A DNA stretch of 64,000 bases from Haloechinothrix halophila YIM 93223 (GCF_000504245.1 NZ_KI632509.1:4243502-4307501), one strand, 5' to 3'. Counted from the first letter of the stretch, positions 17,731 to 26,641 are shown. Notes: a model not told the origin generated them from the sequence alone. A program made the numbers and translations.

Positions 17731-17739
17731 TTCTCACCG
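17731..17739. repeat. Target-site duplication, right copy
   Basis: Second copy of TTCTCACCG, directly after the right end of the IS element. Confidence 0.85.
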
Positions 17740-18110
17740 ACCCGCCGACGGGACAGCTCCTGGAGATGGGGCGTCGCCGCTACAAACCACCCGCACAGTT
17801 GGGTGACTATGTGCGTGCCCGGGATCGCCGGTGTTTGGTGCCGGGGTGTAACCGGCCCGCTCGGCGTTGCGATACCGACCACAGCATCGAATGGCACCGC
17901 TATGGCACCACCGACGCGAAACTCCTCGCCTGCCTGTGCCGCCGCCACCACCGGCTGAAGGATCGGCCCGGCTGGCACTTCGAATTCAACGGAGACACGC
18001 TGACCATCACCACCCCGACCGGCCGCACATACCGCCCCCGCACACCCCGCATCACCGAACCCGAACCAGACCCAGCGCCGCCGAGCGACCCAGAACCACC
18101 ACCCTTCTAA
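17740..18110 (+). pseudogene. 3' part of the split DUF222/HNH gene (HNH nuclease domain)
   Basis: The remaining 123 codons of the interrupted gene. After GQLLEMGRRRYKPPAQLGDYV comes a complete HNH motif: RDRRCLVPGC, CDTDHSIEW and CLCRRHHRLKD, with four Cys that would bind zinc and the catalytic His of TDH. A proline-rich tail ends the protein. An ATG at 17766 could permit translation of a detached 114-residue HNH domain, but no good ribosome site precedes it. Together with the fragment at 15258-16224 it forms a 445-residue ancestral protein. Confidence 0.85.
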
Positions 18111-18120
18111 TGACGAGCGC

Positions 18121-18163
18121 GACCCGACGATCGGTAAGTCCACATGAGACTTATCGATGGGTC
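18121..18163. terminator. Bidirectional hairpin between the HNH gene and the P450 gene
   Basis: An 11-bp stem (18130-18140 with 18148-18158, one G-U pair) has a 7-base loop, and an outer GACCC/GGGTC stem extends it past a 4-base bulge. It lies between convergent genes. Confidence 0.55.
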
Positions 18164-18241
18164 GAACGACGTCGCGAAGCGAGCGGGACAGTCACCTGGG
18201 ACGGCGTGGCCTCTGCCTGTGACGGCCGGATGCCCGCCGCG

Positions 18242-19711
18242 CTACGCGGCCCGCTCGCCCGGCGCTGCCTTACCGTGCCGATCAACGCTGTGCCGATCAC
18301 CACCGTGCCGAGCCCCGCCGTGATGTGCCGCGGTCCGCACCGTCATCGGGAGGCCATCCTTGATCCGCAGCGACAGCATCGGCTCGCCCACAACGCGGTG
18401 GCCGCGTGGTTTCGCCAGCCGCAGCTCACGCGCCACCATCGCCAGCACGAATGTGGCTTCCATCAGCCCGAGATGGCTGCCGACACAGAACCGGGGCCCA
18501 GCGCCGAACGGGATATGCGCGTATCGGGGCCGATCCGCAGCGCGATCCGGCGCGAACCGTTCCGGATCGAACCGGCCAGGCTGGTCCCAGAACCCGGGGT
18601 GCCGGTGCAGCGTATACGGACAGACCAGCACGTCCGAGCCCGCTGGCACGTGGTAACCGCCGACCTCATCGTCGGCAATCGCCTGCCGGGTCAGGATCCA
18701 CACCGGCGGGTACAGCCGGGTCACCTCCTGGATAACCATGCCGGTATAGGTCAGTTCCCGCAGGTCGGCATGGGTCGGTGGGCGGTCGCCCAGCACCCGC
18801 ACCGCTTCCTCGTGCAGCCGCTCCGCCACCTCGGGATGCTCGTCGAGCAGGTGGAACGTCCAACCGAGAGTGCTCGCCGTTGTCTCGTGGCCCGCGAGCA
18901 ACAGGGTGACCAGCTCGTCCCGCAGCCGCTGCTCCCCCACCCTGGGGTCCGGTTCCCGCCGCGTCGACAAGATCAACCGGGTCAGCACGTCGTCCGCGTT
19001 CTCGTCGAGGCTGGCCAACCGGCTGCTGACCAGCGAGCTCACGGTGCGCTGCAGGTCGGCCCTTGCGCGACGGAAACGCAGTTGTCGGGGCAGTGGCAGC
19101 CACATCGGCACCGCACCCATCGTCTCCATCTCGAACATCGCCTGGTCCTGCACGACCTCGAACGACGTCCCGATGGAGCCGAACGGGCTGAGATCGGCGT
19201 CAAGCAGCGTGCGGCCAAGCACGCCGAGGGTGAACCCTGTCATCTCGTCCAGCACGTCGACCGGCCCGCGCCCCGCGTTGGCCCGCAACCGGCCGACGAG
19301 CTGCTCGGCCTCCTCGGCGATCACCCCGGCCTGCGTGGCGATCCGACGGTTCTGGAACACCGGCTGGATGGTCTTGCGTTGCTTACGCCACAGCTCTCCC
19401 TCGCTGGTGAGCAGCCCGTCACCGAGAGCACGCTTCGCCTGGATGTAGCCGATTCCTTTGACGTAGTTGTCGCTGTTGTCGGCCAGCACATGCTTGGCGT
19501 GGTCGGGGTGGTTGAACAGGTACAACGTCTTCGGGCCGATCGCGATCCGCACCGCGTCGCCGTACGTCTCCGCCGACGACGAGAGCAGTCCGAGCCGGTC
19601 AGTCGCCAGTTTGCGCAGCAATCCCAGCGTCGCCCGGCGGGGCGGGCCAGGCGGCACCTGTGCGGAGCCGCCATGGCGCCTGGTGAATCCCGTCAGCATG
19701 CCATCACCCAT
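18242..19711 (-). CDS. Cytochrome P450
   Basis: A 489-residue haem monooxygenase. It has the oxygen-activating I-helix motif AGHETT near residue 274, the ExxR pair EVTR near 329, and the haem-thiolate loop FGAGPRFCVG with the axial Cys near 409. The N-terminal proline-rich VPPGPP hinge and WRKQRKTIQPVF are typical of CYP102/CYP4-like bacterial P450s that act on long or bulky substrates. The C-terminal 35 residues are rich in His, Gly and Arg and look unstructured. It is the last gene of the UNB operon, six bases after the membrane protein gene. P450s also accompany enediyne cassettes; its redox partner is not encoded beside it. Confidence 0.9.
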   Translation of the reverse strand: MGDGMLTGFTRRHGGSAQVPPGPPRRATLGLLRKLATDRLGLLSSSAETYGDAVRIAIGPKTLYLFNHPDHAKHVLADNSDNYVKGIGYIQAKRALGDGLLTSEGELWRKQRKTIQPVFQNRRIATQAGVIAEEAEQLVGRLRANAGRGPVDVLDEMTGFTLGVLGRTLLDADLSPFGSIGTSFEVVQDQAMFEMETMGAVPMWLPLPRQLRFRRARADLQRTVSSLVSSRLASLDENADDVLTRLILSTRREPDPRVGEQRLRDELVTLLLAGHETTASTLGWTFHLLDEHPEVAERLHEEAVRVLGDRPPTHADLRELTYTGMVIQEVTRLYPPVWILTRQAIADDEVGGYHVPAGSDVLVCPYTLHRHPGFWDQPGRFDPERFAPDRAADRPRYAHIPFGAGPRFCVGSHLGLMEATFVLAMVARELRLAKPRGHRVVGEPMLSLRIKDGLPMTVRTAAHHGGARHGGDRHSVDRHGKAAPGERAA

Positions 19712-19717
19712 GCGGAA

Positions 19718-20668
19718 TCACTCCTGGTAAGGCAGTCGCGGCCAGCCGAACAGATCAGCCCAGTGGCCGAGCTTGACGCCCCAGTAGACGACAAGGAACG
19801 CACCGACCAGCAGGAACGCTCCTGCGGCGAATCGAGCATGCCTGCCCGGCCGCGCGTGCAGCCAGCGCTGAAACCCGCCCCGCGTGAGCACCGTCAGCAG
19901 GACGAAGAGCAGCACGACGCCAAGCACGTTGCCGATCGACTGCAACGCGAACGTCACGAACCCGAGCAGTGGATCGCGGGTCTCCGCCGCGTACGCGAAC
20001 AGGTTCCGGAACGGCGGAAACGGCCGTCCAATCAGAAACGCGCCGATCAACCCACCGAGGAACACGATCTCGGCACGAGGGTGCCGCACCGAGATCGCCG
20101 CGAACGGATTAGGCGTGACACCAGCATAAGCAAGCCCACGCCACAGCATCACTAGACCGATCAGCCCGAAGACGATGGACGCCTGCAGCAACCGCGCGGG
20201 AACACCACCGATGCTGCCCTCGGACAGTTGCGGCAGGCTGTCCGCGAACAGCACCCCGATGACGCCATACAGACCCGAGACGACAACGGCACCGAGCAGC
20301 AGCCAGCCAATCGGACGTAGCATCCCCGCGACCTGCCGCCGAACGGTGCTGGTGCGTGCCGACATCGGTGCCAGAGCGGAGAACACGGCTACGTTGCACG
20401 CGGTGAACATTCCGGCGAACCCCGTCATGAAGGCGAACGCCATCGCCATGCCAGAGCCGGTGATCGTGGCATCGCGGATACTTTCACCGAACACCGGATC
20501 CGCGATGCCACCCGCGATCACCGTGTCGACGAACGCGGGTGACCATAGGATCGCCATCGCGACGCCCGCGAGCATGCTCACCAGCACCACTCGCCACGGA
20601 CTTCCGATGGCGCCGCCGGTGCCGACATCATCGCGCCGGTCCGCCACACCGTGTGCGTCAGTCGTCAT
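19718..20668 (-). CDS. Polytopic membrane protein of the UNB operon
   Basis: A 316-residue protein with about eight membrane helices. The segment FMTGFAGMFTACNVAVFSAL has a single Cys in a membrane helix and is distantly reminiscent of DsbD/CcdA thiol-disulphide transporters, but the second Cys of that family is not obvious. The ATG at 20668 has CAGGAG upstream and overlaps the UnbU stop by four bases; a longer upstream reading (to 20887) runs through the UnbU tail and is rejected. Its place between UnbU and the P450 suggests electron or thiol transfer at the membrane, or transport. I cannot assign a family with confidence. Confidence 0.7.
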   Translation of the reverse strand: MTTDAHGVADRRDDVGTGGAIGSPWRVVLVSMLAGVAMAILWSPAFVDTVIAGGIADPVFGESIRDATITGSGMAMAFAFMTGFAGMFTACNVAVFSALAPMSARTSTVRRQVAGMLRPIGWLLLGAVVVSGLYGVIGVLFADSLPQLSEGSIGGVPARLLQASIVFGLIGLVMLWRGLAYAGVTPNPFAAISVRHPRAEIVFLGGLIGAFLIGRPFPPFRNLFAYAAETRDPLLGFVTFALQSIGNVLGVVLLFVLLTVLTRGGFQRWLHARPGRHARFAAGAFLLVGAFLVVYWGVKLGHWADLFGWPRLPYQE

Positions 20669-21726
20669 GCCGCGCGCTCCTGCGTGCCCGAGCCGTCCTG
20701 CCCCTCGGGTTCCGCCTTCGCGGCGATCGGCACGGGCTGCGCCACCGGCTGCTCGGCTGGCTGCGCAGCCGTCTGTCCGGCTACCTGCTCCGTTGCCTGC
20801 GCAGCCGCGCGCTGCTGCGCCTCCCACTGCTCCCGCGACTTGTTCGCGATGTGCAGCGACCACAGGAAACCGCCCCGGATCGCGCACACCAGCGCGGTGG
20901 CGAAGAACAGCCCGTAGGCGACGCCAGCACCGGTGATCACGCCGTAGAGCACCGCTACGCCAGCACCGAACGCGAACTGCGACGCGGGACGGGACGGCGT
21001 CGTACCGGGATCAGTGATCATGTAGTTGGTGAACAGCACGAACGCCACGCCGGTCATGGTCGCCAGCGCGCCGAGGATCGCGGTGTCGAAGATGAGCCCA
21101 CGCACGACTGACTGCAGCGCGAAGAAGCTCACCCAGCCCGCGATCAGCCACATCCGGTTGGTCAGCTTGGCGTTGAGCATCGTGCCGGTCACGATGATCG
21201 CCAGCGGGATCAGCCAGTCGACGGGACCGCTGACGTGCTCGGTGAAGTGGTACGGGGGCGCGATGCTCGCCCACGGAAACAGCACAAGGATGATCGCGAT
21301 CCCGAAGTTCGACGGGTTCATGAAGTGCCGAAGCTTGCCGCGCACTGGAGCGCGCAACACCCACTTCGCGCCGACCGCGACGGTGACGCCGAACATCATG
21401 ACCAGCACCTGGTCATTGACGTAGCTGAGCATGTTCACCGCGAGCGCGGTGATGTGGGCGGGGAAGAGGAACTCGACGAGCCCGCGCGCGCCGTTGCCGA
21501 TGAACCGGGGTGGCCTGCCCTCGTTGCGAGCGGCCAGCCACTCCAGTCCGATCTCGACGGTGTACGCCGTCGCGAGCGCGATGAACGGCCACAGCCACGG
21601 CTGCTCGAAGCCGAGGAACGCGTAGCCAACGATGTTGAAGATCGAAATCGAAATCGCGAACCGCCGCAGCGCCGTCACCACCTGCGGTGCGTGCCGAGGA
21701 GCCGCCTGCTGTTTCTGATCGGACAT
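20665..21726 (-). CDS. UnbU-like RnfD/NqrB-related membrane protein
   Basis: A 353-residue protein with about ten membrane helices, then a 60-residue Gln/Ala/Pro-rich cytoplasmic tail. It matches the UNBU proteins of enediyne clusters, which resemble the flavin-carrying RnfD/NqrB ion-pump subunits: HFMNPSNFGIAIILVLFPW and NYMITDPGTTPSRPASQ are the shared conserved loops. In RnfD a Thr in a similar TDP.T.P stretch holds covalent FMN; the Thr residues here make that possible. The ATG at 21726 has AGAGGTGAC upstream and follows the UnbV stop by seven bases. A membrane redox or transport role in the pathway is inferred. Confidence 0.8.
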   Translation of the reverse strand: MSDQKQQAAPRHAPQVVTALRRFAISISIFNIVGYAFLGFEQPWLWPFIALATAYTVEIGLEWLAARNEGRPPRFIGNGARGLVEFLFPAHITALAVNMLSYVNDQVLVMMFGVTVAVGAKWVLRAPVRGKLRHFMNPSNFGIAIILVLFPWASIAPPYHFTEHVSGPVDWLIPLAIIVTGTMLNAKLTNRMWLIAGWVSFFALQSVVRGLIFDTAILGALATMTGVAFVLFTNYMITDPGTTPSRPASQFAFGAGVAVLYGVITGAGVAYGLFFATALVCAIRGGFLWSLHIANKSREQWEAQQRAAAQATEQVAGQTAAQPAEQPVAQPVPIAAKAEPEGQDGSGTQERAA

Positions 21727-21733
21727 GACCCTG

Positions 21734-23725
21734 TCACCTCTCCTTGACCTGCGCACCGAGCCGCAGCGCGTGCCTGCCCGGACTCAGTTCCAGCTCCTGC
21801 TCGCGCACCGTGCCGTCCCTGTCTCGCCAGGTGATGCGCACGTCGACCGCGCCGCTCACATCGCCGAGTCCGATATGGACGTCCGTGCTCCGCTTTCCGG
21901 AGTGGCCGCTGCCGCCGTCGACGCGGTTGATCAGCGTGCGGCCGTCCGGCGTCGTCACCTCGACCTGCGCGTCGACCACCGGAGATCCCTGCACCAGCGA
22001 GCCGCCGGCAAGACCCGCGTCCTCCTCGGCGAATCCCGCGTCGTGAGTGAGGTCGAGGCTGAGGTACTCCGCCTCGGCGTCGCCGGTGTTCTGGTAGAAG
22101 ACCGGCTGGTCCCACTGCCGTGCCACGGCGAGGTCAAGCAGCCCGTCGCCGTCGGCATCACCGGTCGCGATGCCCCTTGTCGGCACCGGAACGTCAAGCC
22201 CGAGCTCGCGGGACACGTTGACGAACCGGTCACCGTCCGGCGCGAAGAAGTTGAGTCGCTGGCTACCGGCGACGTCGTCGTTCTCACCGATGTTGGGCCA
22301 CCACTGCGGATGCTCCAGCACGAGGTCGTTGGCCGTGGCCAGTTCCTGCAGCTGGGGCCAGCGGTTGTGCTCGCCCTTGACGAAGCCGTTGGCCTGCGCG
22401 ATCTCCAAGTTGCCGTCGTTGTTGAAGTCGTCCAGCTTGACGTCCCAGCACCAGCCACCCCACGCGGTGTCGTAATCGGTGCTCTCGTCGATCCACGGCG
22501 CGAGGCCGTCACTGAGCTTGTCCCGCAGCTCCCGCGTGTCATCCGCCTTCGCCATGAACTGGTAGCTGGACTCCTGGATGCCGAACGACGTGGTGATGTT
22601 GCTGACGAACATGTCATAGAGACCGTCGCGGTCGAGGTCGCCGAAGTCGACCCCCATCCCCTTGAAGGAGTCAACGCCGACCCGCTTCGACTTCGGCACC
22701 AGCGGCGACTTCGGACCGTATACCGGCTCCAGCACGATCTTTCCCGGCTGGGACCGGTTGTGGAGCATGGCGTCCGGGCCGTGGTCGTTCGCGAGATACA
22801 GCTCAGGAAGCAGGTCGCCGTCCACATCGGTGGCGCCGGCGCCGAGCACCCAGCCCTTCGAGATCGCGGGCGGCAGCACATCCTTCACCCACTCGTACTC
22901 GGCGGCGCCGTCCTGGTCAGCCGGGGGTGCGCTCCACCGGAAGAAGTGGCCCTCGCCGCCGTTGGCAGCGTTGGACAGCGAGCGGTTCATCTCAACGCCG
23001 CCGTACACGGTGTGGTCGAGCACCGGACCGTCAGGGAAATAGTTGCCTATGAAGATGTCGGCATGCCCGTCGCCGTCGAAGTCGCTGATCGCGACCGCGT
23101 TGGTGTTCCACAGTGGACCGTCGTATGTGTCGGTGCCGCCATGCGGCAGCAGCTCGGTTGGCCGGTAGGTGGCTGCGGAGAGCACCGTGTCGCCTTCGGG
23201 CCCGCTCTGGCCGTCCTTGGCGAGGAACACGATCGGGGTGCGGCCCCAGTAGTAGACGAGCAGGTCCATCCTGCCGTCCTCGTTGAAGTCGCCGGGCGCG
23301 CAGCCCATCGGCGCCATCGCGTGGTTCATCGGCAGCGGCGCGGGGTCCAGCGCGAACTCGTCATAGCGCCCGACACCAGCACCCGGCGTGGAGGTCACGA
23401 CGACCTTGTCGATGCGAGGGTCGGTGATGCACAGGTCGTTGTCCAGGCCGTCGCCGTCGAGATCGTTCATCGCGATGCCCGCGCCGACCGACGAGATCCA
23501 GCCGTCGATGTGCTGGTACTCTTGATTGACCTTGCGGATCTCCTGCTGCTCGTACCCGCTCGGCATCGCGATCGACTTGGCCGCGAAACCGTACGAGTTG
23601 GCGACCTCCGATGTCTCGGCCTCCGACGCGGTCGGCCGGAACGACACCAGGTACATGCTGACCATCACCAGGACGGCCACGATCCCGGGCAGCTGTTTCC
23701 GCAGCCACCGCAGCGTCGCGCTCAT
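21734..23725 (-). CDS. UnbV-like CRTAC1/ASPIC protein with FG-GAP repeats
   Basis: A 663-residue protein anchored or exported by an N-terminal hydrophobic segment (residues 12-28). At least seven calcium-binding loops of the DxDxDG type follow, such as NDLDGDGLDND, SDFDGDGHADI and GDADGDGLLDL, which build a beta-propeller. The C-terminus, from about residue 570, is the ASPIC/UnbV domain (GRTLINRVDGGSGHSGKRS, WRDRDGTVREQELEL). This is the UNBV component of the enediyne warhead cassette, of unknown chemistry. Its ATG overlaps the UNBL stop in TGATG, and the ribosome site GGGAGGTAAC lies inside that gene. Length and domain order are normal for the family. Confidence 0.88.
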   Translation of the reverse strand: MSATLRWLRKQLPGIVAVLVMVSMYLVSFRPTASEAETSEVANSYGFAAKSIAMPSGYEQQEIRKVNQEYQHIDGWISSVGAGIAMNDLDGDGLDNDLCITDPRIDKVVVTSTPGAGVGRYDEFALDPAPLPMNHAMAPMGCAPGDFNEDGRMDLLVYYWGRTPIVFLAKDGQSGPEGDTVLSAATYRPTELLPHGGTDTYDGPLWNTNAVAISDFDGDGHADIFIGNYFPDGPVLDHTVYGGVEMNRSLSNAANGGEGHFFRWSAPPADQDGAAEYEWVKDVLPPAISKGWVLGAGATDVDGDLLPELYLANDHGPDAMLHNRSQPGKIVLEPVYGPKSPLVPKSKRVGVDSFKGMGVDFGDLDRDGLYDMFVSNITTSFGIQESSYQFMAKADDTRELRDKLSDGLAPWIDESTDYDTAWGGWCWDVKLDDFNNDGNLEIAQANGFVKGEHNRWPQLQELATANDLVLEHPQWWPNIGENDDVAGSQRLNFFAPDGDRFVNVSRELGLDVPVPTRGIATGDADGDGLLDLAVARQWDQPVFYQNTGDAEAEYLSLDLTHDAGFAEEDAGLAGGSLVQGSPVVDAQVEVTTPDGRTLINRVDGGSGHSGKRSTDVHIGLGDVSGAVDVRITWRDRDGTVREQELELSPGRHALRLGAQVKER

Positions 23726-24699
23726 CAGTTACCTCCCATGACTGCGAACTCGTTGGCGATCGACTGCCGCCATGTCTCGTAAGCGGGCACCGCGCCGTCG
23801 GCGGGGAGCCCGGACCGCGCGTCCTGTGTCAGCCGCGCCGCCCGCTCCGGTGTTGTGCCGCAGAAGATCCGCGTGGCCAACTCGGTGTGCGGCACGACGA
23901 CGTCGCCACGCACTCGCGCCTCCGCGGCGAACGCGGCGGCCTGGGCGATCTGCGCCCGGTGATCACCGGCCTCGTCCCAGAACGCGCGCAGCTCACCCTC
24001 GTCCGCGCCGCCCGCATAGGTCGCCGCCAGGCCAGCACCGCTGTAGAGGTCGGCCTTGCGGCTGTCCGCGAATCGCTCGATCAGCGTGGTCACGCGGCTG
24101 GCGTCGGTGCCACCGACGAACCACAGCGCGCGGCCGATGCCCTGGTCAATCGCGCGTAGTGCGTAGCAGGCGCGGTACCGATCGATCCAGCGGAATTCGG
24201 CGGGCTGGTACTGCTCGTGCACGTAGCGGCGAGTGCGGAAGTACGCCTGGTGGAAGCCGTAGCCGTCGAGCACGAGCCAGCGCAGCAACGGGTCGAACGA
24301 CTCTGGGTCCGGCCAGCGGAACCGGGGCAGCCGCGCCATTGCCCATCCGACGCCGACATAGGCGGTGTAGATGTGCTTACTGCCGTCTCCTGCAAGGAAC
24401 CGGTGCACGTGCCTGTCACCGCCCAGCGGCAACCCGTCCCTGATCGCGAACCCCATCGCGGCGCCCTCATAGGCGAACCCCCGAAACCGAGTCGGCACCG
24501 TCTCCAGCTTGCCGACGGCGTCGGCAAGGGCAGCAGCCTCTGCCGCGTAGGAAAAGCCGGCGATAAACGACGTGCCAACCGTTTCCAACAGTTCCTGGGC
24601 CGCAGGACTCTTCTTATAGAATTGTCGTTTTTCTATCGATGTCGCCGAGGCATTCGGCGTGAGAACGCGACGACGAAGCGCACGCAAACCGGCTCCCAC
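23725..24699 (-). CDS. DUF1702/UNBL-like protein, copy 1
   Basis: A 324-residue soluble protein of the DUF1702 family, the UNBL component found with enediyne polyketide synthases. Shared blocks with the next gene include FRGFAYEGAAMGF, YVGVGWAMARLPR, WLVLDGYGFHQAYF, AIDQGIGRALWF and DLYSGAGLAATYAGG, and the C-terminal PAYETWRQSI. The GTG start has GGGAGG six bases upstream. It is separated from copy 2 by 77 bases. The biochemical role of UNBL proteins is unknown; conservation of Asp, Tyr and Gly blocks suggests an enzyme. Confidence 0.85.
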   Translation of the reverse strand: MGAGLRALRRRVLTPNASATSIEKRQFYKKSPAAQELLETVGTSFIAGFSYAAEAAALADAVGKLETVPTRFRGFAYEGAAMGFAIRDGLPLGGDRHVHRFLAGDGSKHIYTAYVGVGWAMARLPRFRWPDPESFDPLLRWLVLDGYGFHQAYFRTRRYVHEQYQPAEFRWIDRYRACYALRAIDQGIGRALWFVGGTDASRVTTLIERFADSRKADLYSGAGLAATYAGGADEGELRAFWDEAGDHRAQIAQAAAFAAEARVRGDVVVPHTELATRIFCGTTPERAARLTQDARSGLPADGAVPAYETWRQSIANEFAVMGGN

Positions 24700-24776
24700 T
24701 ATCGGCCTCCCATGAGATCAACGCAGCCGGAAAACTGCTGGAATCAGCGTCGCAAGCCGAGCAGCTCAACAGCTAC

Positions 24777-25805
24777 TCACACGTTGCTGAGGGCGTTGGC
24801 GAGCCGCGCACGAATAGCACTTCGCCACAATTCATAAGCGGGCGCGGAATTGCCTTCCGCGGTTGTGGCGGTCTCGTCACCCACGGACGTCGCGGTGCCT
24901 GCTGCGACTTCGGTGGCATCGGCCAGCGCCACGGCGTCGGCGACACTGACACCCGCGAGCACGCGCGCCGCCAGCTCGGTGTGCTCCGGCACCGTGCCCG
25001 CGTAGTCGCGCGCCTTCGCCGCGAACACCACCCCGAGCGCGACGTCCGGCCGGTGTCGTCCCGCCGCGTCAGCGAGCGTGGCGAGCCCGTCGGCGTCGCA
25101 GCCACCGGCGAAGGTCGCGGCGAGCCCCACGCCGCTGAACAGGTCCGCACCGCGGTCGGCGTCGAACCGGTGCACAGCGGCGGCAACGGCGGCGGGATCA
25201 GCGCCGTGGATGAACCACAGCGCCCGTCCGATGCCCTGATCGACGGCGCGCGGGAAGTAGTCCGGCGCGCCTTCCCATGGGTACGGCTCCGGCCTGCGCT
25301 GCTGCTCGACCCAGCGGTGGGTGTCAAAGTAGGCCTTGTCGAAGCCGTAGCCGTCGACGGCGAGCCAGCTCATCGTCGGGTGGTACGGCACGCCGGGCAG
25401 TTCGGGCAGCACGCCGCGCCACAGCACGCGCGGCAGCCGGGCCATGGCGAATCCGATCCCAATGTAGGCGAGGAACAGATGTCTGCGGCCGGGCCCGAGC
25501 AGCAGCGCGCGCGTGCGGTCGCCACGTCCGCCGGGGAACGAGTCCGTGATCGTCCACGCCATCGTCGCGCCTTCGTAGGCGAACCCGCGTAGCTCGGCGT
25601 CGACCATGCCGAGCCTGCGCTCCAGCTCCGCCAACTCGGTGGTCTCCATGCCCCACTCGAACCCGCAGATCACCGACTGCGGGATCCGTTCGAGTTGTTC
25701 CGCCGACGAGGATGTCGCCCCAGGGAAGCCGCGCGTGGCGAAGCGCACCGACTCCAGCCGGGGCGCGAGCAGCTTCTTGCGCAGCACTCCGATCAATGTC
25801 GCCAT
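24777..25805 (-). CDS. DUF1702/UNBL-like protein, copy 2
   Basis: A 342-residue paralogue of the next gene downstream, with the same order of conserved blocks (LRGFAYEGATMAW, YIGIGFAMARLPR, WLAVDGYGFDKAYF, RAVDQGIGRALWF, DLFSGVGLAATFAGG). The C-terminal region has an extra Ala/Thr-rich stretch before the conserved PAYELWRSAI. The ATG has GTAGGGG upstream and lies eight bases after the AraC gene, so both are co-transcribed. Possessing two UNBL genes in tandem suggests a heterodimer or two related steps. Confidence 0.85.
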   Translation of the reverse strand: MATLIGVLRKKLLAPRLESVRFATRGFPGATSSSAEQLERIPQSVICGFEWGMETTELAELERRLGMVDAELRGFAYEGATMAWTITDSFPGGRGDRTRALLLGPGRRHLFLAYIGIGFAMARLPRVLWRGVLPELPGVPYHPTMSWLAVDGYGFDKAYFDTHRWVEQQRRPEPYPWEGAPDYFPRAVDQGIGRALWFIHGADPAAVAAAVHRFDADRGADLFSGVGLAATFAGGCDADGLATLADAAGRHRPDVALGVVFAAKARDYAGTVPEHTELAARVLAGVSVADAVALADATEVAAGTATSVGDETATTAEGNSAPAYELWRSAIRARLANALSNV

Positions 25806-25813
25806 GACCGCCC

Positions 25814-26641
25814 CTACGCGACCGCGCGCAGTGCGGCGCGCTCCGGTATGCCGGTCCGCTGGCCACCGGTGGTGATTCCGGCCGCGAGTGTGATCGCGAA
25901 CGGCGGATCAGTCGGTCTGACCTCGCGCATCCGTAGCGCGATGCGGCTGACGTGACCCGCGGCCACCGACACCGGCTGCTGCAGATCGCCGAGGAAGATC
26001 CGAGGCACCCGCGGCCCGGTCGCGGCAGGCTCGGCAACCGCGATCACCCACCAGTCCCCTTCTGGCACGTTGTTGATCGCCATGTCGCCCCCGCCGGAGT
26101 GCGGCAGCGCGGTAAACGCGATCGGGCCGCGCTGGGGTATCCGGTTGTCGAACACTCCGATGAGGACGTCAGCGGGCGCGAGTTCGTCGGGGACGTCGAC
26201 GGAACCCACGATCGACCCGCCGATCGCGGGACGCAGACCGACGCACGTCTTACCGACGCTACGCAGCTCCTGCAGCGAAGGAAGGCGGTGATACTCCGGA
26301 GCAACCGCGATCAGCATCTCCTCCACCTCGGGAGCGCGGTACTGCGTCGGCGTCATGCCGACCGCCTGGGTGAAGCGAGTCGTGAAGGTGCCGACGCTGC
26401 TGTATCCGACGCTGCACACGATGTCGGACACGGTCAGCGAACTGTTCAGCAACATCCGCTTCGCCTCGAACAACCGGATAGAAGTGAGATACCGTCCTGG
26501 TGTCACTCCGGTGTCCCTGGCGAAAATCCGAGAGAAATGAAAAGGACTGACGAACACCTCGGCGGCGATCTCATGCAGCGTGATCGGCTCGTGGTATCTC
26601 TCACGCATCGACAGAATTGCCTGTTTGACAGCCGTTTGCAT
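25814..26641 (-). CDS. AraC-family transcriptional regulator of the UNB operon
   Basis: A 275-residue regulator whose N-terminal 100 residues hold the two helix-turn-helix motifs of AraC/XylS proteins (LHEIAAEVFVSPFHFSRIFARDTG and VSDIVCSVGYSSVGTFTTRFTQAVGMTPTQYR). The C-terminal 170 residues are an unidentified beta-rich domain that may sense a ligand. The ATG at 26641 has AAGGAG six bases upstream. It is the first gene of the operon that continues into UNBL, UNBV, UNBU and the P450, so it probably controls itself and that operon in answer to a small molecule. Confidence 0.85.
   Translation of the reverse strand: MQTAVKQAILSMRERYHEPITLHEIAAEVFVSPFHFSRIFARDTGVTPGRYLTSIRLFEAKRMLLNSSLTVSDIVCSVGYSSVGTFTTRFTQAVGMTPTQYRAPEVEEMLIAVAPEYHRLPSLQELRSVGKTCVGLRPAIGGSIVGSVDVPDELAPADVLIGVFDNRIPQRGPIAFTALPHSGGGDMAINNVPEGDWWVIAVAEPAATGPRVPRIFLGDLQQPVSVAAGHVSRIALRMREVRPTDPPFAITLAAGITTGGQRTGIPERAALRAVA

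Noticed and set aside
17867..20155. 762-codon plus-strand open frame opposite the P450 gene
   Set aside because: It starts inside the HNH fragment in another frame and runs antisense to a P450 with all motifs; composition is not protein-like.
21725..23782. 685-codon plus-strand open frame opposite UNBV
   Set aside because: Mirror frame of a gene with seven FG-GAP repeats; no ribosome site or domain.
4348..26641. An enediyne polyketide synthase or TEBC thioesterase hidden in the region
   Set aside because: No frame long enough for a PKSE (about 1900 residues) and no hot-dog thioesterase was found.
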